Shown here piece after piece: positions 46,370-59,500 of a stretch of DNA of 64,000 nucleotides. Within the stretch, counting starts at the first letter, position 1. Every line of letters begins with the position of its first letter. The stretch spans positions 6,026,501 to 6,090,500 of the forward strand of contig NC_085130.1 of NCBI RefSeq assembly GCF_030269925.1, in the 5' to 3' direction. Below the pieces are notes generated by a model that had not been told where the DNA came from, did no database searches, and saw only the letters and a list, made by a program, of their open reading frames with translations. The DNA is from Bombyx mori. Taxonomy: Eukaryota > Arthropoda > Insecta > Lepidoptera > Bombycidae. Made by a program: the position numbers and the translations under genes.

Positions 46370-47250
46370 TCCGGATCTTCCAAAAAGTCCACTGACAAAG
46401 TCTCACTAAATGGTGGTCATTTTATTGATATTATATTCATATCATATCATCTCATTTCATTTCATTTAATTTCATCCCAGTTGATTAATGTCTCAAATTA
46501 ATCATCTTCATTTCATTTTGATTCTACTCCATATTATCATTTTTCATAAAAATGAGAATATATCATTTTTCATAAAAATGAGAATATAAATTAAAATAAG
46601 ACTTGACTTAAAGTCATAAAATCCAAAAAAAAAAAAAAAGTTTATTATCTATGCCCATTGCCCATCTCTCTCTCTGCGGACTTTTTGGCGGGAACGCGAG
46701 GAGTGAAGTTGTGTGATTTGTTTTATTTTGTCTATTTAGTGTTTCTTCAGGTTTAAATGTGTAATAACGGTGGTTTATTAACTGTTTAATATCTGTGAAA
46801 GTGCACAAATGTGGGAAAATGAAACAAAGCTGCTGGACGTAACTTCTCGGATTCGTCCAAAAAGTCCACTGAAAAAATCTCAGTAAATGACCACCATTTT
46901 ACTGCGATTATATTTCATCCCATATCATCTCATTTCATTAAATTTCATGCCAGTTGATTAATGTTTCAAATTAATCATCTTCATTTCATTTCACTCCATA
47001 TTATCATTTTTCATAAAATTAAGAATATAAAGTAAAATAAGACATGACTTAAAGGTCTCAGTTACCAGGTCATAAAATCTCTTAAAAAAAAAAATCTCTC
47101 TGCCATTCTGCCAATATCGCAGGGGAAAAAAACGCTTGGATCAATCTACTTTCGTGAAAAAACTTTAGAGACACTGTGAAAAAATTTCATATGATAAATA
47201 TATTCATTTGTTTTCCTACTAACAATTGATGCAATTGAAACTCAATAACA

Positions 47251-47567
47251 ATGCTTCTTATTATACACAATCTACCTGCCGATGTAAGTGTCAAACAGTC
47301 AAAAATTAAAACATGAAAAACGAAGTCCCGTACTATTTACATTTCAATTTTCTTTCGCAGACCAGTTATGCTGATGTTAAATCGCTGATACATTCAAAAT
47401 GCGGGCTCACTGATGTGATTTTAGATAACCTTATGTCTCAAGACAATGCTGGTAAGAAGGTAACAGTTGGTGTTACTGATGAACATGACGCTGCTATCAT
47501 TATTGGAAAAATCAACGGTATCTTCATCAATGGACATCAATTGGTCGTTGAAAACCGACAAAAGAAG
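47251..47567 (+). other. RRM-coding exons 1-2 of gene R
   Basis: Exon 1 codes MLLIIHNLPAD and ends GTAAGT at phase 0. Exon 2 codes 69 residues, with DVKSLIHSKCG, VILDNL, KKVTVGVTD, AIIIGKINGIF and QLVVEN in RRM strand/helix order. The length and phase of exon 1 are identical to gene L. RNP1 lacks aromatics, as in L. Confidence 0.8.
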
Positions 47568-50500
47568 GTATCGATTGCTATTTTATTAATTTTCAAAAAC
47601 AAATTCTTTTTTATTTTTGTATTGGTCTATGCAGAGTAGCATGCAGCCCACCTAATGGTCAGTAGTTACCTTCGCTAATGGTCAGCAATGTTAGGAGCAG
47701 AACCAAGGCGGTTCCTACGAAGTTAGTAAATGAGCAATTGCAATGCTATAGAAATTAGTCAAAATATATTAAGTCTAGAGTTGCAGCTACTGCAGCTTTG
47801 CCTGCATGGATATGTTGTGTAATCCCCTGGGCAGGACCCATAATCAACAGTGAGAATAATTAGCTAATTATAATGTTTTCCCAGGATCAAATGTTGTTTC
47901 TCTATTGAATCAAAACCAGCTCAGTTGCTTAGATGTCAAAACAAAGTACCGTTTTTTTCCATAACTTTGTATTAGTTGAACTATTTGCCATGTAACTTTT
48001 AACAACTTAATAAGTTCAATTCAAGCTGACTAAAAGTCTGTGACACCCAATTTTAGTAAACCAATATTCTGCTCTAGATTAATCACTGTATATCTGTGAA
48101 AATATGAAAATATGTAACAAAGTTTTGGATATGCCTGGAAACAGATAAACAATTATAAAAATTCAGTAATTTTTACTAGTATTTGTGTTCCATTGGTCTT
48201 ATTTACTTATAACTGAACTTTTATATAGATATAAGATTGGTTTGAAAATCTGCTTTTATAAAGATGTGTATGTTTTAGCATTTAGTTTTAGCAGTTTTAG
48301 CATTTTTAAGGTCTCAACCTTCACCTCAACCTCAATCAAGAGTCTGTCATTAAAATTAATTGGCTAAAGATGTGTCATCATAAAAATGGTCTTATAAAAT
48401 ACATTAATTAAGACCTATTATAATTTGAAGAATTTAAAATTATAGATAAATCTTGTGGGCTAAAGTCCTGAGTAATACACAGCCCTGATTGTGCTTCTGA
48501 TATTGCTGATTTGCATAAATAAAAGTGATCACTCACCATCAAATTGGGTAACTTGATCTTTTGGATGTAATGTCAACCTTCAAAGGCAATATAAATGTGT
48601 TACAGCCCGTTGAACCTGTTGAATCGTTCAATGCTCCAGCAGTTCCACCACTTAGGCAACCTAAGATGTACACCAACAACACAGCAAGCTATGCAGCCCT
48701 GAATCCAGTTGTTTGTCCTCCCGCTAACCAGAATCCTGCACCCATACTTACTCAGAATCCAAATATGGGCTATGGCTTCCCGCCTTTGAACACACCAAAC
48801 ATGCCTTATTACATGTCGAATCAGGTGAGCTAACATTGGTATTTCACAGAACGTTATATGCGTCTCATCGTTGAACCCATTCTGTTTAGTAAATAAAGTC
48901 CAAGCATCTATCACACTGAACTAATCTATCTTTCCGTCAAATATTTTTTTTAAATTAGACAGGCTTTTGCCATTAAAATAGATTAGAATGCAGTTTTATA
49001 CAAACATACATTGTATCTATGCTTAGTCTATGCAACTGTTTGTATGTAGAACAGAGCATGGGCATGGTGGTTTTTGAAACATCGCCGACCTAATATGCAA
49101 GATATATGTATTATATTGTATAATTATCAGTACCAGGAGATCTTGTAAGCCCAAATGGGTAGGTACCATTATCTGGTATATTTTTGGTACAAGGTAATGC
49201 ACAACCACATTTAAGTTAATAATTTAGTCAGCAAGCCTATTTGACCTAATGTCTCAAATGTGGCAATATTGTTATAATGAGATCCAATTACCATTTACAT
49301 TAGTAAAATAACAAGAAAAATTTATTATATTAAGTCAATTGTTGAAGATCATTGAAAGGTATTCGCAGAGTATAACGAAAACTGTGTAAGTACTAATTAT
49401 TTAAAGACAGAACTTAGAACAATCTTGAATATCTACTTAATAGTCGTGCTTGCCATTGTTAATGTCATGGGTCAAATCTGTCGCCTGAAACAGGTGGACT
49501 GATTATTTATCTGTCAGAGTAGTCAACATTACCAGATTCCAATTTGGTAACAATATGAAATATTTGGAATATTTCAATTAGTTTCCATGTGACTCTGGTT
49601 CTATTCACAATTTATTTCCACAGAATCCCTATACGGGTTACGGTACGCAGCCACAACAAGCACAATCATCGTACTCATCACAGCAGGCTCCGAGATACTC
49701 GTATCAAAACCCCAATAAACAAATTTGTTCTAACATGCCGAATTATCAGTCGAACAAGTCTGATTTTCAGTCGAACACGACTGGATATCAGTCAGATAAT
49801 AAAGGTTATGTGTCAAACACGGCTGATTATCAGACTAACATGTCTGGTTACCGATCTAAACCGCCTGATTATAAATCCAACAACTCTTATCAGTCTAACA
49901 ACCCTTATCAGTTAAATATGCTTGGTTATCAGACAAACACTGCTGGCAATCAGTACAATGCGCCTGGTAATCAGTACAATATGCCCGGTAATCAGTATAA
50001 TACACCTGGTAATCAGTACAATATGCCAGGTAATCAGCACAATACGACGAGTAAACCATACAATACGCCGGGCATTCAGTACAATACGCCGGGTAATCAG
50101 CACAATATGACGAGTAAGCCATACAATACGCCGAGCAACCAGTACAATACGCCTGGTAATCAGCATAATACGTCTGGTAATCGGTATAATACGCCTATTA
50201 ATCAGTACAATAAGCTTGGTAATCAGTCAAAAACGCCTGATTATCAGTCGGACACAAAAAAACCTGATGCGGCTCATTTGCGGAAAGACGAATATGACGT
50301 TGAAGAACGAAGTTGTAATAACCATTATGACAAGTGGGATTCTGAAAATAAAATGTCCCGCAAGCGCAAATCTTCTGAAGAGCCTTCGACTTCCTTAGGG
50401 AATACGAGAAACAGTCCACAGCAACACGGAAGCGGTTCATCAAATAATTTTGGGTTGAACAATAAGCCTGGCAGTTACACAATTAATAATTCGCTCAGAG

Positions 50501-53500
50501 CTGGTGGTCAGTGTACGAAAAATCCGAGAGACCAAATGTTTGATACCAAAAACTCCGGATCCAGTAGTGGTTTATCAAATGTTGGTATTGGCGCCTCCCA
50601 AGGTAAAGGCCCCAGTCCTAAAAGTGGGTCTAAAAAAAGGTCTCGTAATAGACCAAAGAGACCTGATCCTAAAGATTCAGTAGCTAATAATCTTCGATCT
50701 CCGAAGCCAGGCTTTAAAAACACTGCAAGCCCCGCTCTGAAAAGGCATGCCATAGATCCGTGGCAGCACAATCATAATGAGTCCAGGCCGGCCAAACGGC
50801 CTCGGCCCCCGATACCAACGAGATACACCAAGTTCTCGAAACGTCCCGGAAAGGCCCTTAACAAATTGAAGAACGTCTTAGCGTCGGATAACAAAAAACG
50901 GAACATCGTTTCCAAATATATAGTATCCGAGATTCTGAAATCGAGTAGTAACGAACAAATAAAAGCGGGCAGGCCGTTGCAGTTGTTGCACAAGTGCATC
51001 CGCGCTCGCATCGAAGTCGCGCTCGGCTGTTACGTCAGTGTTGACCCTCCGGAAATAATGGCTCTGTACAGAACCTTTTTTCAAGAGAGGCACGATGAGC
51101 AGCTATGCGAAGCGATCGTAACTCGCGCCGCCAATGAAGATCCCGCAGAGGGTAAGTTGTGCAATAATTCCTCAGGTACATCTAGTTTGTTAATGTAAAT
51201 GATACGGAGTTGATGACGGCCAGAAATCTCCGGCCGGGTTTAGACTTTAGAAAAAAGATTGTTGATGTTGTTGAAGTAAGCCTAAAGATAAAATATTGGT
51301 ATGATATTTAATTCGCTGATGTACTTTTATGTGGTCATTTTGTGCTTCAAACGATGGTCTATTTTTTTCCCCTACCTAATCGTTGGTAGCCTAAGCGGCT
51401 ATTTCAACTTCAAATGGATTGATAGGTGTACTCACAGGCTCAACCTGAGAGAATCGCTAACACTGGCCCAAGCAAGAGCAGTGCTTCTCAGCCTTGAATC
51501 TCCTACCGGATCGGAATTGCGACCCACCGAGAAGATCCGGCGAGAAACACAGGATCGTATCTATGGTCTAGTTCGCCTCTCGAACTCTTCGTCGTAGTCG
51601 ACTAGTTCGATAAGAACGGTGACCGGTACAGAAGCACCGTGAATGAATCCGTGGTTTCCGACAGAACATGTTTTGGGCGATGGTGGCTTTGCTTTGCCCT
51701 GCCGCCTGGGTCAGATATGTAGTTAGCGATGGCCACGATAAGAGGATTATCGTGTTGTGCCGCTTTTTAAAAGTAGCGTTTTGACGCTTAAGTGCAGTGT
51801 ATTTGACCATCTCGTATTAAATTGCACCCACTCATAGATCTATAACTTGGATCAAAGGTTGGCTTCGAGATTCAACTGCTATTGAACCTTGAATTGTTAA
51901 CATTGGCTGAAAAGTCAATAACTCCCACACTTCACCATGGCAGGCCAATCATTTGTGTGTGGGCGATTTAGGCTGTTAATGACACCTAAATATATATAGT
52001 TGTATTGTATATTTAAAATACAATACAAACTATATGATTTTTATGAAATTTATTAGTTAAGCACTATACAGCTGGTGTTCTTGTATATGGTTCTACGGTT
52101 AATAGAATACTTCATATCGATTTTGGCGGTCAATGTTCCGATCTTCCAAACGTTGATTAAACTCTGAAGAGTGAATGACGGTAGGCGCAAATTGCCTTTT
52201 ACAAACACTCTTTTGGATTACCATGATCGTTTGCTCTTGTATTAAGGCCAATTGAGAAACCTAATATACGCGTTGAATTCATAATTCACGCTAACACAGT
52301 CTGATCGCGAATCATGACTTGCAGTTAATCATTTTTGTTGAGAAACGAAAGGATCCATATTTCTTTCGTTTCGTTATTTTGTATTACAAAAGACATGAAA
52401 ATTATAACAAAAACATAATGGAACTTCGGAATATGCGTAGAAATTCTGTTGTTTCTGACTTTCTATCGAATGTTTTTATGTTCCATGGGGAGTGCTTCGA
52501 GGAGGAATTGTTTGAACTTTTCTAGTGATCTCAGTTTCTCTGCATCGATGAAATTCCATCGCCGCATTTCCTGACAATTTTGAAATGTCTCTCCTCAAAC
52601 GTAGTTTGAAGACAATTCTCAATGTTAGGCGGAGACATGTTTACGAGCAACCAAACAATAACGATCACGATTTGGCGGAGACCACAGAGAACAGAGAGAG
52701 AAGATGGGATCCTCTGTCTCTGTTCTGGGTGGGAGGTGGGATCTACCCACAGAAAAAGGAATAAGATAATAATATTCATAGATAATATCTATTGATGATT
52801 AGATGATATTCATCGTCGCCCGTTTTTAAACCATGGAGTGGGGCGGCATGAATTACATTTTAACGAGCGCCCCTGCTCATGAGAATTCTCATTGGGGACG
52901 TCCAATTGTAAGGCCTCATGTAGCCAAATCTTGTCAGTCGGACACTCTTGTCAGAGTGGTCGTGGTTGCGCTGACGCTGTATGGGCAGAAAGACCCGTTA
53001 GGTCGCCCATGCTCCCGAAGACCGCCCTCCAGGCAAAAAACGCTTCCAGGTCTGCCGTTGGCAACTCGGTTACCAAATCAGAAGTGATTTTTGTTTATTA
53101 GACAGAAACCTAGAAAAATATGTGTTTAACTACTAAAATGGACGGGAGATTATTAGGTATAACTAGATGTGACCAGGGAGACATATACCCTCGTATCATC
53201 TAAGTAGTGTTCTCTTAAATTTAGCTCACTATATATCTTCTCTTTTAAGATCCTCTGAATTAATTGAAAGTTTAAGTTCTACGTTGTCTGGTTTTTCTGT
53301 AAGCGAAGTATGTCAGGGATTTACCAAGTCTTGCGTTCTGCGAAAAAATGGATTTTTAACAGATAAAGCGAGGGTGTTGCTTCGTTTCTGGCACACATTG
53401 TACTCTCCAACTGATGTTTCCGTTATCCGTCCGAATGAGTCGGTCATACATTCAGCACGAAACCACTCGAACGGTTGAAAAACCTTTTACTAATGTCTCG

Positions 53501-56500
53501 TCCTCTGACAAGATGGCGTTAGAGACAGAAACGCCAACCGAAACCACGCAAACAAACTACTATATAAATATACTAGCGACCCGCCCTCGCTTCGCTTCGA
53601 AAACTGTAATTTATTATTGATTTCTCCACTATTTAATGGATATTATTATATATATAAAGCTTCCTCTTCAATCACTCTATCTATTAAAAAAAACCGCATC
53701 AAAATCCGTTGCGTAGTTTTAAAGATTTAAGCATACATAGAGACAGACAGATATAGGGACAGAGAAAGCGACTTTGTTTTAAACTATGTAGTGACTACCG
53801 GCCCGCTCCGGCTCCGCTCGAGTCTTTAACAAAAATTTCAACGATATTTGACGTTGATTTATTTTTTTAAATAAAATAATACTTATTGCGCCATAATTAT
53901 AATAGTTAAACATATGCTGTCGCGACACTTTTTGTAAATAATAAATTGTGTTCTAAAAAGTCGTAGTACATTATTTTACTCTATCTTGAATAGTTTTCGC
54001 AGGGCACGCGATGTAAAGAATATTTTAGGTAATTTTTTACACCTTGGGTTACATTATTGGAGCTTTAGTAAGGACCCCTAATTTTTTTTAAAAAAAATCG
54101 CCTATTTCCCTCGGAAATAGTGTAGCTTCTAAACACTGAAAGAATTTTTCAAATCGGTTCAGTAGTTTCAGAGCCTATTCAATACGAACAAACAAACAAA
54201 TCTTTCCTCATTATAATATTAGTATAGATTGTTTAATGTGTTTTCAGAAGAAAAAGCGTTACAGCCACGTTTTTATAACCCGGTTCAATTTGAAGTTTCA
54301 AGTCAAAATTACAATATTGGTGAGTGTCACTAAGTAGAGAGTAAGAGACAGAGAGATAATTTTATTTTATTTTTTTATTGCTTAATTGGGTGGACGAGCT
54401 CATAGCCCACCTGATGTTAAGTGGTTACTGGAGCCCATAGACATCTACAACGTAAATGAGCCACCCACCTTGAGATATAAGTTCTAAGGTCTTAGTATGA
54501 TTACAACGGCTGCCCCACCCTTCAAACCGAAACACATTACTGCTTCACGGCAGAAATAGGAAGGGCGGTGATACCTACCCGCGCGGACTCACAAGAGGTC
54601 CTGCCACCAGTAAAACAGCTTTAACAAAACATAATCAGTTATGGAATGTACTAGAATGATTAATGATTTTCAGATGAGGAAGAAGACCCTCAGGAGGATC
54701 CAAGGATAAGGTTGTTGCCCCCGTACCTCGGAGGAGGTTCGTACATTTTGAAAATATCTAATACATACATTCTCTTCTATATAAACAACATGTAAAAGTT
54801 CTAATTATCTATGATTCGGGAGAACATAACGAGAAAATAATGTAATAACGTTTTTTTTTTTCTTTTTCAGATAAGAAGCAGTTCAAATGTAAGTAATTTG
54901 AATTAATTAGCTCAGCGTTTAACGTTAGTAATTGTATAAATAATAAATAAAAAACGCTTACATTGTCCGTATCAAGTGATTGTGAAAACGACCAAACAGC
55001 AATGTGACAAACCATTAGTTTAATTCAGTTGTCCAAAAAAAATCAAATAAGGAAAGAAACTAAAAATGTCAACTCGACAAACGGTGCTTTTTTTTTTAAT
55101 ACGCTTTTATTAGCTTTAGACGTATGTGTGTAACGGAATCTTTGAACATGATTTTGACCCCCTTCAAAACGACGGATTAACTCGAAATTTGGTATACCTA
55201 TTAAAGACCGATGACAATTCAATATTAAAAAAGAAACTGATAAAAAAAAAATTGAAAAAATTTAAATTCAACTAAAAAAATTCAAAATAAATAACAGTTT
55301 AAAAAAACTAACAAAAAAGCGTGGGGTGCATGGTATCAGTATGTAGTTATAAATATTTTATGAACAGATATGAGTAGAAGGGTTATTTTGATAATATCCT
55401 GAAAAGCAGCCCACGCTTTTTTTTTTACAATAAAATCATTTTTGCTTAAACTATTTTTAATTCAAATTTATTAAGATTTATTTTCTATTTTTTAGTTGTA
55501 TTTTCTATAAAAGCGTATTTTGTTAGCTTTTTTTTAACTTTTTTTATTTTTTTTTATATACGATTCAGTGATGAAGAAGCAAATGAACCTGGATTCGTAC
55601 ACGCCGTTCGAAGAGATGTTCGAGGGTAGCGACATGCCACGCCGGTTCGTCGAGGAGGAGGTCGCCGCCCTCGTCGAAGTGGTAAGTACCAACCGCGCGC
55701 CGCCGCTGATCAACGCCATCTGTCGACCTGGGGCGGAAACGAACGGCGAAACAACCAGAACGTTCGAGAATATTCCACTTGTGTGTTGTTATTGGAAATC
55801 GTAAATAGATCCGCCTTGGTTGATTTTTGTGGAATGCAGTATTTCTTAGCCCACTAAGTTTCTCGTCTTCTCAGTGGATCGCGTTTCCGCTCCGATGGTA
55901 GATTGTGCGAAGCACTGCTCTTGCTAGCGTTAGGGTTAGCAAATTCTCTCACGTCGAGCTCGTGAGCTCGCCTACCCGTCAGGACGTACCTGCAATAGCC
56001 CCTTAGGATAAGAACGAATAGGTAGCAAAAAAAAAGTACAACTTAGCACGAGATCCAACGTCCGTTGTAGCTTACAGCGATGGCGAAACCCCGCCAGAGA
56101 TAATTTGTTTTTAATTGTTCATCACCGACAGCAATGAAATAGAGCTTGTTTTTTTTTTTCAAAGGTGAAGAGCGTATACCGTAATCCGACAACGGAGGCC
56201 GAAGAGATTATCTGCCGGTACTTGCACCACCAGAAGGTGAGTCACGCTGCGAGACTTTTCCGTGGTATTATACTATACTGGTTCGCGTTTCCGATCCGGT
56301 CTGCGAAGCACGGCTCTTGCTAGAGTTCGTGTTAGGAACGTCGTCAGGTTTGAGCCCCGTGAGCTCACCTACTAGTTAAGGTTACGCTGAAATGGTCTCT
56401 CTAGACCATCAGCTTAGATAGGAAAAATAGTGGGGTTTTATATTCAGGTTGGGCCAGTGAAACGGTTGATGACTTCACACAAGCTTGATTTACATTTCGC

Positions 56501-59500
56501 GTTTCTTAATCTATATAACTAAAATTTATACTACGTCTTACGTCTTCAGAGTCACACCGCGTCTGTCCGCCTTCGCGTCCCGCGACTACCCTCCTCTCAC
56601 TTAAAAAATAAAATTATGTGTTCCGCGTTCATTCGCCGTCTTTCTTACTCCCTAACACGACATCTACTATTTCTCTCACGTAGGCATGCTCCATATCTGT
56701 CATTCATTCATTCATACCGTTCCGTTCCTACATTTATATATTATACTAGCCGTACTCGCCCGCTTCGCTGGGCATTTAAAATTATTTATTTATTATTTAT
56801 TGTCATTATTATTAGGGAGTCCAACACTCATATAAAATATTAGCCTATTCATTAAGTACAAGTAATTTCTACATGGATACCAAGCTTCAAGTCAATCGGA
56901 TGCACGGTTCAGTAGTTATAACGGAACATCCGTAAAAACCACTGTAGATTTATATATTAGTATAGACTATAGATATTATGGTATTTTCTGGGATTTTCGC
57001 GAGTTCAACACATAGTTAAAACTACTTTATTACACTTTAATATCACGTTTTTTACTCTCATTGTATTTGTTAATTTTGTTAACGGTAACTTTAGAATCTC
57101 AATGAGTGTTTGTGAACTAATTATTAGTAAAAAATCGGTTATCTATAAAGTCGGTTTACTGACGATAGTTGAACGTGACAACGTCATAAGAAAATACTGA
57201 TGGAATGGTTTCATTTTTCAAAAGAAAATTTTAATTTTATTTGTTTGATAGATATTTTGTATGGACAATTGACACCACATTCACTTTTCACTGAACTTCA
57301 TACTTGACGTAAACATGTAAATGTATTATTGTATAGTAGCTGTCCACGCGGATGCATCGCTCACTCAAGTAGGAACGCCTCACAGCGAGGTAACGCCGCA
57401 TGAGTCGTGTTTTTTCGTGCGTGCAGCCGGCTCTATCAAACTATTAGACGTTGTCACGTCAAAATCAAGACACGTAACTAATGCCTTTAGTTGTTCCCGC
57501 ACAGGTCGGCACGGACACGTCGGAGCTTCGCCGCCGCCGCGGGACTGGGCCCCTCGAGCACATCGAGAACGTAAGTCATCAGATAAAAGATCCCAAATGG
57601 TTTATCTATATATTAATACGTGAAGCAAAAACTTTGTACCACTTTTTACGAAAATTGCGTGGATAGAGGAGTATGAAATTTACCACACTTAAAGAGAGAA
57701 TATAGAGAAGGAGTGCACAATGTTAATATTTTTTTAAATTATGCATAAAATATACGTTAAATCAATAATAATAAAATATAACACACACTACCATGTATTT
57801 GACACACACACGCATGTTGTCAAACTTTTCTTATTGCTTATAGTCTGTGGTCAAATTGAGAATAGATTAAATATTGTTTGTTTTTATTATTATTTGTCTA
57901 AAGTGTAGTTTTGGTGAAATCTATGATTATAGAAGTATAATAAATAGTCTTGGACAATAGAATCATGATAGTGGCGGAGGAGTATGAATTTTATAGAGAA
58001 GTGCACAACACTTTTTTTTTTAAATTATGCATTAAAAATACATTAAACCAATCGACGCTTGAAAGGCAAACGTGACTAAGCGACAATGCGTGAACTTTAC
58101 AGTAGACTAATTTAAAGTTTAAATACCTGAAAAAAATATTTATTTTAACGAATCTAGCTGTATAGGATTGAAATGACACGTACTCAACAAATGTTCACGA
58201 TTGACTTCCACGGTGAAGGAATAACATTGTGTAATAAAAATCAAACCCGCAAAATTATAATTTGCGTAATCACTGGTGGTAGGATCTCTTTAGTCCGCGC
58301 GGCTAGGTACCACCGCCCTGCCTATTTCTGCAGTGAAGCAGTAATGCGTTTCGGTTTGAAGGGTGGGGCAGCCGTCGTAACTATACTTGAGATGTTAGAA
58401 CTTATATCTCGAGGTAGGTGGCGCATTTACATTGTAGATGTCTATGGGCTCCAGTAACTACTTAACACCAGGTGGGCTGTGAACTCGTCCATCCATCTAA
58501 GCAATAAATAAAAAATCTCTTTCAGACATTAAGATCGGAAGTGGCCAAGCGTCTGTTCAATATCTGCTCGAGACCAGCGGTGCGCATCATGGGCGCCGTC
58601 AACTCGACCAGGAAGCCCCTTGAGGAGTTCCTCCTGAACAAGGGCGTGGTGAGCCTGAAGAAGGCCGACCGGCAGCCGTTCTACGTGGCGCACATGGACT
58701 CGTACCGCAGCCTCGACAAGCTGCTAGAGTTCCAGAAGGTCTCCATATGTGAGTCCACTTGTCTTCTTCGTCGTGAGTTTACCGGTGGTAGGACATGCTG
58801 TGAGTCCGCACGGGTAGGTACCACCCCCCCCCCCCCCCCCCCTATTTCTGCCGTGAAGCAGTAATGCGTTTCGGTTTGTAGGTACCAACCTACCCGCGCG
58901 TACTCACAAGAGGTCCTACCAGCAGTAATTACGCAAATTATAATTTTGCGGGTTTGATTTTTATTACACGATGTTATTGCTTCACCGTTGAGGTCAACCG
59001 TGAACATTTTGTTATCAGTAACACCAAATTTAATTGAACTTCAATTAATTGTGTTGAACTGAACCCTTTCTGCTGGAGGCCACGGTGTGGTGCGTTCCTG
59101 CCACACAAGTGTGAACAATATACGATATAACCGGTACAAGATTGGATCGGATATTAAAACGCTTTCATCTATCTCAAATTGAACTTCTCCCAATTATAAC
59201 GTATGATAATGTATTAGATAATTTTTTATTTTATTATAGGTATATTTTAGGTGAAGGCCGCTATTTTTTTCTACCTATGCTGATAGCCTTGAGAGGCTAT
59301 GTCAGCTTCGCCCTAACGTGTGTAGGTGAGCTCACGGGGCTCTAACCGGAGTGTTGCTAACACGAACCCTAGCAAGAGCCGTGCTTCGCAGAATCTACCA
59401 CATGATCGGAAAGGCGACCCACTGAGAAGATCCGGCGAGAAACTCAGTGGGCTGTGTATGGGTTAAGGCGGCCGCGATAAATACACAAACTACGCGCGTG

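Larger units (their letters stand above)
40650..47100 (+). repeat. Tandem duplication upstream of gene R, one copy split by element B
   Basis: Distal copy: 40650-41177 plus 46370-46660. Proximal copy: 46676-47100. Shared blocks include ggactttttggcgggaacg, tagtgtttcttcaggtttaa, aaaaagtccactga and ccagttgattaatgt. The distal copy has extra sequence at about 40700-41045. The proximal copy has no element B and ends about 150 bp before the R start codon, so the block may include regulatory DNA. Confidence 0.75.

Noticed and set aside
49945..50220. CRISPR-like regular repeat
   Set aside because: It is a 21-bp coding repeat in an open exon of a eukaryotic gene with no unique spacers.
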